From assembly GCA_003118195.1 (NCBI GenBank), contig BEXV01000043.1:110751-174750 (forward strand): a stretch of DNA of 64,000 nt. The letters run 5' to 3'. A model generated the notes under the pieces. It searched no databases. It saw only the letters and a list, made by a program, of their open reading frames with translations, and was not told where the DNA came from. Position 1 is the stretch's first letter, and the number at the start of each line of letters is the position of its first letter. The DNA comes from Hemicentrotus pulcherrimus. Taxonomy: Eukaryota > Echinodermata > Echinoidea > Camarodonta > Strongylocentrotidae. The position numbers and the translations under genes were made by a program. This document shows, one piece after another, positions 26,501 to 39,700 of this stretch.

Positions 26501-29500
26501 AACCAATAAATCTTTAGTTGAAAAAAATCAGATTTCTTTCTCGCAAACATCGATTCTCACATCACTAAGGGGACTATAGACAAGTACGTAACAAATGATT
26601 TATCAACATATCAATTTAGGGTCATCATCATCAACATCACTTATCCTTTTACAAAATGTTTTATATCCAAGCAAACTTAAACGAATTCTGACATCAGCAA
26701 GCCAGTACTAAGGTCACATCACCACACCGCAATCAGTTCCACCACTGGTTTCACTTCTCTCACTACCACCACCACCACGACCTGTGGCACAGACAGTACA
26801 AACTAATAAATTGTATAAAACAAACGATCAAAACTTCAAACAGCAACATCACCGAAAACGCCAAAAATGAAAATCCACCGTGCATGAGGGGGTAACGACC
26901 AAAGGATAAAATTAAACAGGAAAATGAAAGCCCAGAACTATATGAGTATAATGCCGCCATCATCAATATCCTAATCAAATTGGTAGACCCTAGTTTCTGG
27001 ACTAAAGCCAACCGCACATAACACGACTTGACTACGTTCCTATGTTGGAAGAATTTGCAAAAGCATTTGATATGAACATTCAAACAATTAAAATCTTAAT
27101 GATCAGATTTAAATATATGATAAATAAAATCTCAGTTTCAAGAAATTATAAACTTTCTTTGAGGAAAATAAGCGAAGTCGATTAAAAATCGTGGTGACTT
27201 AAGACCAGTAGTGCGATTGTCTACGATTTAAAGCCGAGTGGTGGTGGTGGTGGTTATTTCAGTTTCAGCTTTTATTCTCATCAGAAAGCTTAAGAAAAAA
27301 AATACAATATTGTTAGTATTTTCATCATTATTTCGAACCTAACTCAGGATGATGGTGTTCGTTTAGATTTATATATATAATTTAATTGCCAATTCTTCGA
27401 AAATCGGATCGGAGGATGATCATTGAGTATGCGGTGGGCTTTACCCAAGACTATAAGAACCAACTCTACCAACAACATCATCAACATCAACTACGATGAA
27501 TATCTCAAGCAGAACGGGTGTAAATCATTCATGTCCTCACCTGACTGTCTATACCCAGGACTAGGAGACAGAGGAAGAAGAGTACAGCCCAGAGGGTGGA
27601 AGCAGGCATCTGAGTAATAGCCTCAGGGTAAGCAATGAAAGCCAATCCTGGACCTAAATGAAAAAAGGGAAACATTTGAAACAGTTCCATCATTTAATAG
27701 GACGTAAGAGTTGTTAAAGGGACATGGTAACATTGTTCAGACGAGAGAAAATGGTGCTAAGGTAGTTAATTCAATGCTAGATGTACAATTAACAATAATC
27801 TGAAAGTTTGAGTGAAACAGACCATTACTTTTGGGGAAAACTGATCTGAACGATTCCTCAATTCTCTGAACTATATTATTACAATTTAATTACATGTTAG
27901 GTGTATGTAAATCGTCACAAAGCAATGAATACATGCACCATCCCAGACATTTTAGTGTTGAAAGAGTTTTGTTACATGTCTTATTATCATGGAAAAATTC
28001 AAACATGGTTGGGAGAATTTACTATTAGTGTTAGAGGGTGTTGCACAGTGACGCCTTCGAAGAAAACCATAGATATCTTTGTGGTTTGAGATTTTTTTTC
28101 AGGAGTGTTTGCATGTCAGAGGGTTAGTTAGTACAGTAGAAGGAATATAATGAGTAACATTCTAAACGAAAATTACACATTTTTCCATCAACCTTCAACA
28201 ATGTTACCAAGTCACTTTAAGGTAACCGCGATAATTTGCAGCACAATCTTGAATTTATTACGAATTTTGATTGTATAAATTATAAGCAGATGAGAACGAC
28301 ATGAGCCGCTAGCACGAACTTAGCTTGCTGGGATGGGAACAAGGGCACTTTCGCCTCCCCCCTCCCCTCCCACCAAAATAAAATGATGTTACTTTCGAGT
28401 ATCTGTTGGTACAAAGTAAACACAAATTAATCTGTCAGAACAAACACGATCATAATTATTTTTGTCGAGGCATTTTGCATGAGTGTGATTGACTTCATAC
28501 TATTGCTGGCAGCTGCATTGCTTTAGTTAGTTAATGATTAGCTTATTCAAAGGTAGTTATATGCATTTTGTAGCAATATCTACGAAAGATAGTATAAAAG
28601 AATATTTATCATTTTATGATCTTTTTATACAAAAACATCCAAGAGAATTGCTATACTCTGGTGACCTTTCTCATGAAGGTAATGTACATCTACAACGTGC
28701 GACAGAATGAATCCTGAAAGGTCAAATGCCATGTTCAAGGATGTCATGTTGGAATTCAGGATGAAAAAAACAAATCAAAACCTGATAACCTTGTACTTCA
28801 TCACGTTTAGGATTTCGCTTTAGATGAACCGTGGTAAGCCTGGTGAGGGTCGGTTCAATCAATTTGTCAAAATCATTTTACGATGTGAATCACAAGTACA
28901 TTACTGTATTTCAGAATGGAAGGTATGGCGTTACGTTGGTTACTTGAATTGAGCCTTTTTTTCAACCCAATTCCATTTTCCGATCCCGGACACCCACCCC
29001 GACTTGTAACGTTTTAATTCATCATTATCCTACCCCCAAAACGATGGCTACGAGATGTCAGCTATTCATCACGGAGGAGATTACTGGAATCTGATATTCT
29101 GAGAAGAAAGAGAGCAAGACTCTTGTTCCCTTCTCCACAAACAACTTCTTGATCCTCTTTGCATGAGCTGCAATCGTCTCTTCCATCCCATCTCTATTCT
29201 GTATGATTTCTGAGTGTATTATGATTGCAAACATGCAGGAGAGATGGGCGACATGCCAGATCTCCAGATAAATCAATTTGTGATCTCTATTCCCCTTTAA
29301 AAAGGCATCCCGTGGATTCTAATATAATCCATGGACACGACACTGGATATGGCTAAATAAATGTAGCCGTGACAGCCCATCGCTAGGTGTGTTTGATCTA
29401 CGGTCGGATGCCGTGGTCGCAGGAAACCCGTCCGCTGTTCAACGATCACGCGCGTACTTAGCATAGTGCGCGACCATCGATCGATCGGGCGAAATATGAT

Positions 29501-32426
29501 CGTCTGCTTCCACGCAGCAGCGCAGTCGGACTTTGGTTTATTGAAGGATATCGCTTGAAAAATAAGACATCATGCAGACATGAAACTTGAGAGGTCATCG
29601 GACACCACGAGATGATAAGATGAGACTTATTCGATACATGTACTGCACACGCTTTCCCAGACAAAATCGGGCCCACCCTGATCAGATGTGTCATTCCGTT
29701 TGTTTGTTTGTTAATTGTTTTCAAATTCTCAAGTCTCGAGGGGAATACAACAAAAGTTGTACATAAATATTATATTCAGTCCTATTGTACTATGCCATGA
29801 GAGTATCCATCATGAATCAATTGCATATTTACCCTTTCACGAATAATGTTAGATGACATGATTAATCATATCTGATCACGGGGGGTTAGTGAGCACAATT
29901 TTTTTGTTGGTCCTCGAAAATGTTAAAATTTGGACCCCCCCCCCCTTGAGTGCCAGGGGGGGCCCAACCCCCCAAAAAGGTAAAAATCACGTGATTTCAC
30001 ATGATTTTTTTCTCAAGGGGGAGGGGGCCGCCCCCCTGGATCCGCCACTGACACATGTTATTACTGACATACTTTAGGAAACGAATTTGAATATCTATGT
30101 AAGTTAAGGCCTATAGCCTTACATCAGTTCGAATTCTTTCTCGTCGGTGTATGTCAAATGTATATTGCTTGTGGTATAGAAATGTACAGTGACCCTTTGC
30201 ACTAAGTGAATAATATTCTTATTTGAAAATCATATCTTGTCTTACTTCCTGAATAAGGATATTGACCTGATGGTCTTTGTATGTATATGTAATCAAACGA
30301 AGACATAATGAATTAAGATTCTTTAATACAAACGGAACAGTATTTTCGAGTTAAGTGCCTTTGAGGTATCGATTTGCAGCTTAATGGATGAGCCAATTCA
30401 GACCTATATAGGGCGAATATGCGGTTTTGTTCTAATGGAATTTAGGTCGTGCGGTGTTTTTGATGGGAAATCCACACCTCGAGGTGTCGATTCAAACCTA
30501 ATGTAATAATCATAATTACATATTCGTATTGTATGAGATTGAATTAGCAGACAGTCTGGCCGGGACTCGATCCTTTGTTCCAGAACATATTAACACTTAA
30601 CATTCCCGCGCTTTATCATGGCATGTGTATGAATGTATGTAAGTCACCTCTTCATACTATGGACACGGTGGACTCCGTGGAGATGGGAGACGTGTGTTTG
30701 TAAATAGTGGCTGTCTGGATTATATGCATAAAATGATTTTTTTAAAACTTGCTCACGATAGTTTAGGTCATATGAAACCCAAACATGTAATAAACAAAAC
30801 AAATAAATAATATTAATAATTATGTATAAACGGGAACAAGCATTTTCAGTGCTCATAAACATGAGAATATTACAGTCTCTACGCAATGATTTAAATTGAT
30901 CTGATAAATTTTCATTTAAAGGGCAAAATGGAAAATTGCAAGGCAAAACATTGCAACTCCCAAGTGTACAAGAAATTGCGCATTCCTTGTCACGCCATGA
31001 GCAAAAACTATTTGGTGTTGATCCTTTTGTACGTATGGTTGGTGTGGCAACTGGCAAACTACAGTTTATTTCCACCTTCAATGATTTGAATCAACTATAT
31101 GAAACTAACATTGTAGCTGGTATACCTTCAACAAAGTAAACAGTATTCTTCCACCTGATAACTGACTGTGTTAATTTAGAGAGAGCGGTCTCTCATTCCA
31201 TATCTTACAACATGGTAATTTCAATTTAATTCATGTTTTCCCTCTTTTTCGTCAATACAACTTTTGCGAGACGACTTTCGATTTTGTCCTCCCCCTCCTC
31301 AAAAGCATCTTTTCCTAGGAGGATGACTGATTTATCGAACGAATGTGCGAGCACGTCGTCTTGGTTGGAAAAAAAAGAGCATTGTGGCTAGATCTTGAGA
31401 GAACTAGGGCAACATAAACGGATTCAACATTATTGAAATAGCTGCCACGGGTCCCTTGAGCAATCATGTCTGTTCTCAGCATGATTAAGGTGTTACTAAG
31501 AAAAAAAATCTCTTTCGTGCTCTGGTCTGTATTTGAACAGCCGGATCGACTATAGACCGAGATTAAGGAGGCCATGAAAATTAGAGCAGTTCTTGCATGC
31601 ACCGTCACAGAACCCCTCTTTCTCCCTCCCTTGGAAGATTTTTCATCGTTCTGTCTTAATATCAGAGAGCCCTGAATTTCGTTAAATATAGAATTCTTTC
31701 GCTGAAGTGGAATGAAAATGATAAAATCGCAACAATGGTAGAGGTGTTTGCGGGAGGATCCCCTGGTGTCCGTCCAATGTGTTATGCATACATGCAGAAC
31801 GAGATGGAAAATAGCCAGAACAGAGAGTGATTGGAGTGGTAGAGAATGGCACAATCAGCCAATTTAATCAGTGAAAGTTGTCTTTGTTTGCCTTTTTCAC
31901 TTTCAATCTCCCAAGAAATGGTTGTACGACGGCTAGACGAGTGGGTTTGTGCGCCTTCTCCAGTGAGGGGTAAGCTTCAGTGTTCACTTCAAGAGGCGCC
32001 ATTTGACGCTAGCTTAACCATCGATCGCTACTGAACAGGTGCCGATGACTGGCCTTTGACATGACGTAATCACCCCAATAATGCAACCCCGTCCCACTTT
32101 ATGTCTCATTTTCATGCTTTGTACTTTTACGTTTTTTCGGGGGTGTTTTTTTGTACCAAATCATTTTTTAATGAAATAATGAAACACCGTTACCATAACT
32201 TCTCATCATTGATTACAACATTATTATCTTGTAACTTCTATTTTCATCTTAATAGTGTTGTGTTCCCCTCCCTCCCTCTACTCTTTTCCTATACGGCTCA
32301 ATATTTATCACAATCCGATTTTCTTGTTTACATTGTATAATTTTCCAACAGCATATAATGTGTTGTAATAAAGGAAACAATATTGTAAAGCTGTTTCAGA
32401 GAAAGAAAGATGGAAGAGGTGACAAA

Positions 32427-32463
<37 letters not shown>

Positions 32464-33692
32464 GGAGAGAGAAAGAGAGTGAGGGGGCAAAGTTACACAG
32501 GTAAGATAATCATATACACAAAATGAGAACGTACATGTAGGAAAGAGAGGGGAAGACGGAGACAGAGATAGACAGATATCTAGACAGACATCAAGATATA
32601 CGGGTGTAGTTACAAACCTGACTTGGCTACTACTGATACATCGACACCCTGTTGTCCAGCCATGAATCCCAGCACGGCAAAGATGACGAAGCCGGAGTAA
32701 AGACTGGTTCCAGTATTAGCCACCGAAAATATCAAAGCATCTCTGAAAGAAAACGAAGAAATATTCGATTAAGATTTAAATAGCCCGCTATTCAATTACC
32801 ATTTCAATTTTAAACACTATTACATGGCACAATATATGGAAAACCAATCTTTAATCCCAATCTTTACTGTACATCTTTTTTGTCAAGCCTTAGAATTTGA
32901 CTGATTTTCCTCCATCTACTTTATGTTCGGTCAGAAAAGTGCATTAACATGTATTTTTTTAATTTTACCTCTGCCTATATTAATAGAAATTACAAATATA
33001 AATATTGATGAGACGGCATTCAAATATGTGGAGTAATCTCGATATTATTATGATCTTGAACACGTTTATTTGATTTTATTAAGCTATGTATTGTAACATG
33101 TCGTGTGCTCTGTATGTCAACCCGTATTCTAGATTACTAAGTAACAAAATTGCCAGGTTCTGGCAAAACCAACTTTATCATAACCGAGTTCAAATTGATT
33201 TTTTCGTCTTCGTTTCACAATAGTCGAACGGATTACCACATGTTGCCTACATACTCATTCATTACAGCAAATTGTGATATTCTCTTCATAATTGATCCCT
33301 TTCTACGGGAGTCTTCTTAATCACCATTAAACTTGACTTTGCGGTCAATTATAGGCATGGATATCGGCGCGCGAGCTGATAATAGTTAATTAATACAGCG
33401 GCAGATCCTTAAGTGGCCGAAACGGGTTCAAATGGCGACATTGAAGCCGTTCGAAGTCGCTCTCGACTCCAGAGTTTTTCATGAGCACGCTCGGGCACGA
33501 TGTGAGCGGGGCAACGCGAGGAGATGAGGAGGCAGGGGAGGGTAAACCCTGGTCGACGAGGGGGATGGGACTTGTTCGCCAAGTCGACTGGAACAGGTCT
33601 AGATATCGCTTACATCTCGGGTGACTACTTGAGTCCAGTTTGGCAGACTGGAGTGAAATTTGAAAATGATGTCTAATGCGTCGAAGTCAAAT

Positions 33693-33730
<38 letters not shown>

Positions 33731-36700
33731 GGGGGGGGGGGGGAGAANNNNNNGAGATGAAGTTATCACTTCCATTCCTGCTTTATCGACCAGATCAGAT
33801 TGTATTCGTAGTCCCGTCTCAATCAAGAGCAAACGTAGCCGCGTAAAAGGGTTCACAGATAATCAATCGCCTTGGGCAATCTGTTGACTTTACAGATTAA
33901 ATCATCTGGATATTGACTATTTTGCGTGGAGATGAGTTTACAAGGCAAATTGAAACAAAAGAAACAACACTAACATCTCCGAAATATCTTTTACATTGCC
34001 TTTATGTAATACAAGTGTTTTTGTGATGGTATAAGAGATTAACATCAGGATTTATTTCTGAGATATTCAACGCTAAGGGAAATATAATCATATTAAGCCA
34101 ATATCCGCCATGACTGCGCAGTCGTTGCTAAAATGAGGTGCATTTTCAATGAATCGTCGCAATGTACCTTGCTTTCCATCCATTCATCTTCATCTTCACG
34201 GAGAGTGGGTATTTTTGGCTCTGTTTCCGATCGTTTCATTACCAGACCATACATACGACCAAATATTCACTGGCGTCTATATTCTGAGTTTGAATCCGTT
34301 TGTACATCTCAGCTCCTCCAGTTTGATATTTTATTTCCGAATAATATACGACGTTATTTTCGAAGCTCTTGACTGCTGAAGAAGTAAAAATACACCTTAT
34401 TGCAATTAACATCAAGCCGTAATCAAGAACCTGACATGTCGACTCACAAGCGATAGCATTACAGTCTGAAGAATACTTATAAACTCCTTGCGGGTAACAT
34501 TACCCCTGCGCATAGTCAGGCAGTCGGCTCAATACAAATCCAAAATGGCGCGCCTATTATTTCAGGTGTATACGAATAACAGAATTTGACCTTTGAAATA
34601 TAGCATCATGTCAGATTTCTCTTGTTGGCAATGGAGTACAGTCGAGCTGGGAAATGCAATCTCTAAAGCTCACTGTCTTAAGTTATTCAAACCATTCCCA
34701 TTACTTTTATATAGGTTTTCTGGTTTATTAAATGGCTCAAGCACGCATGAATCAACGGCGCACGGTGTACATAATATTACGAGTAACTTGAATTGAGATA
34801 AGGATCTCGTACGGTATCGAAGAATGAAAGTGTTTTCAAGACATTTTGACATTTGATTCTGCATTTCAATTTCACTTTCATGATAAATCAATAACTGGGG
34901 TATTTATGGGTTGCTGCGAATTCGCAACCCAGCCCCCCCCCCTCCCGCATGCAATATCAAGCTAAAGAACAGCAGCGATTTTTTATGCGAATAGAAATTT
35001 GGCGTCAGTATTCATAAAATGAATATAAAAAGAATCTATTTTGTTCGTTTTTCCATATCGTGTAATCGCTATACAGCAAAGTCTTTCAATCTTTTTAGAT
35101 ACCTTATACACACTTCAAATACTGACATATCTTGTCCCGTGAGACCATAAAACAACGCAAACGGTGATCGTCAAAATAACAATCATAAGCTAAATATGGC
35201 GGCGGGCATATTGAAATCTCAAAGGGTAAACTGCGTGACTTTCTAATCAATGGTTGGGGTATTAGACCGACAGATAGGGGCCGCCATGATGAATATGAAT
35301 GAGATCAGAGGATGTCTTGGGAAGGGAAGGATCCTAAACAGCCCCTGGGTCTGACGGATCACTCAAGGAGGTATAACCAAATATGAATAAAATGAAAATA
35401 CACTGTTTAAAGATAAAGTGGTGTATCGATCACTCGATTGATTGTAAAGGTAACTGTCTTTATAGGAATTAGTAATTAAAAAATGTTGATTATGTGTAAG
35501 GATAATGTATTGAAAGGTTTAAAATCATTAACATTCTTGTTTGCTAAATAACTCAGTGCTGAAAAATCAAATACAGCGAAAAACTCCGTACACGTGTAGA
35601 AATGATGTATTTTTTTAAAGCTTTATAGTTATTTCTTGTCATAATATCTTTAACACCAGGGCATTTCCATAAAAACATTTTCATATTAAATAGCTACTAT
35701 TATAATCGTTCAAATAGAACTATACAGAATGTGAAGACTAATAACATCATATTCATCTTCCCAAGGACTCGACTTCCTCTTCATGGGATTCGATAGCATC
35801 GATTTATTAAATGTTTGTGATTATAAATCTCTGAACGATTTTGTACGCGGTAATACGATAAGTGATTGGAATTAGATGATAGGTTTCTCGACGATGCAAC
35901 TCATTCGAATAAATTTAGGACGACGCCAAAATAAATCGAATTCATAGCAATCCCATTCAAAGTAATTTCTGGAGAGTGATGGTCAAACTTATTGTCATAG
36001 TGTGGTGTGTTATGGTTGGCTATAAGGAGGTCTCGAATATGATATTAGAATTGTATGCAATGTTGTAAACCAACATTAAGATAATAATGAAAATTTCCAT
36101 ATCTTTGTTCTCCTCATTGTGAACGTATGTGTCTGTACAATGTACATCACGTGGTTTAATCCAATATGATGCTGCAGGTAACATCTTATTTTTGACATTG
36201 AAAGTGATACAATGAACAACTCCAGTCAAATTGAATAGACCTGTATCATGCCACTTCGCTATTCATCCGTTTCCTTTCAACCAATGTAACAGTATCACGA
36301 GAAAATCAATAAACAATACTCTATAATATCATATGCTATCCCAAGTTCTGTTTAATAATAATCATAACAGTGACAATAATAATAATGATAATAATAATGA
36401 TGATGACGTTAATAATAATGATAATATGAAATCATAATCCAAAATAATAATAATAATAATATATCTCCGAATTCTACGAAATCGTACATTTTCAATTGTT
36501 GTAAATCCATTTACTTTCTTATTTTATTCTACGATGTAAACCCGCTATATAATCGTGTTTCCATCTGACTACGCCATTGTAAATTTGCTACTGTGTATTA
36601 TCTATTTGTGTATTATATTTTCTATTTTGTTAATGTGCTCTATGTAATGCCGACAAACTGAATTTCCAAATGGACCAATAAAATTAATCTGATCTGATCT

Positions 36701-39700
36701 GATATAATAACAATAATGGCGGTAACTACTTTATATTGAAAATAATAAACCCTATTTTGAATCATGGTCATTCTAAATAATGTCTTAGGATAACTAAAAC
36801 ATAGGATTTTGCACACAGTTGCATGGCTTTCAAATTGAAATTTTATTGCATCAGGTTTCATCAAATAAAGCTAAGTCAATATAACGATGAATCGTGAAAA
36901 GAATATCAAAGGGAGAAGACGGATACAGTTCATAATGTCCTTATTTACTCGACCAGCTTTGGTCGAACATAATTATTGTTATTCATGCAAATATATTGTT
37001 AATTATAAAGATCGGCTTTAAACCTTGAAATGTTTTCACTGCTTGGCTCATGAATCAGCCAGGCTCTCGGAGTATTCGCTCAATTACACCGCCGGGAATG
37101 GATGGTCTATAAAGAGACTATGAATCTCCTACTTGAAATGAAGATGATGTTTTCTTTTAATCTCTATCGATTGAAGAGAGGTGAAGAAGCAGACTCGAGG
37201 CTTAAATTTGGCAAGCTCCTTACCAAAGATTAAAAACGAGGGAAATAAACGCCTGCAGGATGCCCCCTATACCTGTATGACACGCATGAAAAGTCTCGCT
37301 TGATTTCAAAACCACTTATCTTCGGTGGAAAAAGAACTTTGGGTTGTTGGTGTCTGCTATATAGAGATGTGCATCTATTTCAATGTTTGGAGATGTATGC
37401 ATGCCAGAGGGAAGAACATGTCAATGAAAATATTTAATCTTTTTACAACATTTTGATGATGGTAAGATTTGAGAGGAGATTGCATTATTGATTTCTAAAA
37501 GTTTTTAATTTATTTTAAAGTAAGTTTGTCCTTTATTGTGACAGCAACTTTTACAACGCATATTTTTAAAAGGAAAAACGAAGCAAAAATATATAGACGT
37601 GAAAACTATTTTCTTTGAGAGTTATAAATCAAATTCAGTGTAAGCGACTGAGTCGTAACATATACGTAAATAAATAATTCTTTGATTGCCTCACCTAATT
37701 ATTCAAATCTGAATTTGACTTTATTATTACCAAATATTTTTGGGCAAAGTGAAAAATGGATAATTCTCTAGATAATAACATTCATACAAATATATATGTA
37801 TAAAAGCAGACACATCTGGTGAACACCATTCCTTGACGAAATTAATGCAGATATTTCTCAAACACACGTAAATATGTCAAGTTAATTTTGCTGCATATTT
37901 AATCAAACTCGGGATGCATACGAAAATAAATTGTTTAATTATTGTTTATTATTTAATTCTTTGTAAGAAAGAAAATTCAAGTAAGAACCCATCACCTCTC
38001 CGAAAGGGACAGCAGTTGGACAACGAGAAATTTTTGGAGAGGTACACGCTGTCATTCTTTTTTATGAGATGATTTTTTGCAATTGCATTGTACGAGTAAA
38101 AAATTCCCGTTCCAGTTTATGAAAATGACTGACGTAAGTTAGGAATTGAAAATTTGCGACATGTAGGTTTGTTCATTTCTAATTTGCCCAGTTGTCTGCT
38201 TTCAGTAATATAACCTGGTTAATAAAGGAGTATTCTTTGTTGACGATATTTTGAAGTAGATAGATAACTTGCGGAAAGGCAATTAAAGGAATTGAAAGGA
38301 TTCGCATTTAAATCCTCTACTCCGCGCGTCCACTTATTGGCCGGCATCCTCTCAGTAAAATATTGCTTTTATCCTGCGCTAGTCCCGGGATTTTTTATAT
38401 GTTTTTTTTTTACAGAAGGCTCAGCTAGTCTAAGCATGGACCCTACCACAAATTCGCCAGGCTCAAGTTAATTTACTAGACATGCCATAAATGATCTCAA
38501 AAACATAAATCCTCTTCAAGAAAGCATGCTATTATTTGTTTTGATGTAGGCTGCATTTAAACTCTAAAGACGTTAGTGAAACACAACTTTGCATATTGCA
38601 GAGTATCGCAAATTTCGCAGTATCCCATGCAGGAGTTCCTATATTTCGCAGTATATAATATTAGGGGTTCCTTTATTCAATTTTAATGCTTGATGAAACA
38701 CCTCCCAGAAGTTCCTTTATATCGTAGTATATCCTAGGAGTTCTTTATTTCTCTGTATATCCAAGGAGTTCCTATATTTTGTAGTACATTGTATAACGTA
38801 TCATTTTGAAAAATCTTGAAAAGTTTTTTATCGTATCGTCACGGAGAGGGGACGTTTCGTCATCAATAATTCTGTAGAGGAAATGTGAAAATTATGCCGT
38901 ATTCCCCTCTTTGAAAACTTTTAAATTTTGTGAAAGAGTGCAAATAATATATGCAAGACCAGAGATGGACTATACTTTGATGAGTCATTTCATTAGGACT
39001 GTTTTCTAAGAGTACCTTACTCTCGTTTGATCCATCTGCAATTGAATTAATCAGCTATCATTACATAACAATAAGCGCTTGTTAATTTTGGACGATATTA
39101 TGCATATTCACTAAATATAGGCCAAAGTAATTTAAAATCCAGTGAATGATGATATTAACAGACGCCTTAGTTCTGTTGCATGTAATAGGAGGCATGTTAA
39201 AATATCAACTGAAAGAAGTCTGTTCTGGAAGGCTAGACAACGAAAACATAGTCGTACGCCTAGACGATGTCCTCTCTCAACTTGCGGCTTAAACAAGGGT
39301 GCTGAAAGTCGTGCTTTATCGCGAAACTCATGAGGGGCGGGAGAAGAAAAGAAAGAGAAACATTCACACATGAATGTCTCCGTAGTTGGCTTCCAACAAA
39401 GGACGAGGACAGAACTAAGAATGTGTTAGAAAAGAGAGAAACTATTATTATTTCAGGGGAAATACATTCCAGAATTACAATTTAAGGGTAAAATGACTTG
39501 AAAACAGGCCCTATAGGGCAGAAGCTGATAATTGTTTGGAAGAACGTATGGGTCTATATAGAAGGAGAGGATTACAGTGAAGATGAGGTGGGTGAATATG
39601 GGGAAGGGGCGATATCATCGAATGTACTATTACATTAGCAAGTGGGGAGCGAGAAATAGAAAGAAATAGAGAGAGGTGAAGATTGAAAGAGAAAGATAGA

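Larger units (their letters stand above)
27654..32617 (-). other. SLC6 intron 7
   Basis: 4964 bases. Contains a truncated hAT-like MITE (about 29880-30050), a degenerate open frame on the plus strand (30822-31139) and a (GA)n tract (32425-32490). A 179-codon open frame on the minus strand (31315-31854) shows no domain or hydropathy pattern and is not called. Confidence 0.9.

Noticed and set aside
26762..27253. CCACCACCACC and GGTGGTGGTGG blocks as possible element ends
   Set aside because: Only the trinucleotide runs match; the neighbouring bases do not pair.
31315..31854. 179-codon minus-strand open frame, the longest outside the two genes
   Set aside because: Composition is irregular, there is no domain-like or hydropathy pattern, no splice or promoter context, and it lies within a long repeat-containing intron. 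Chance is the simpler explanation.
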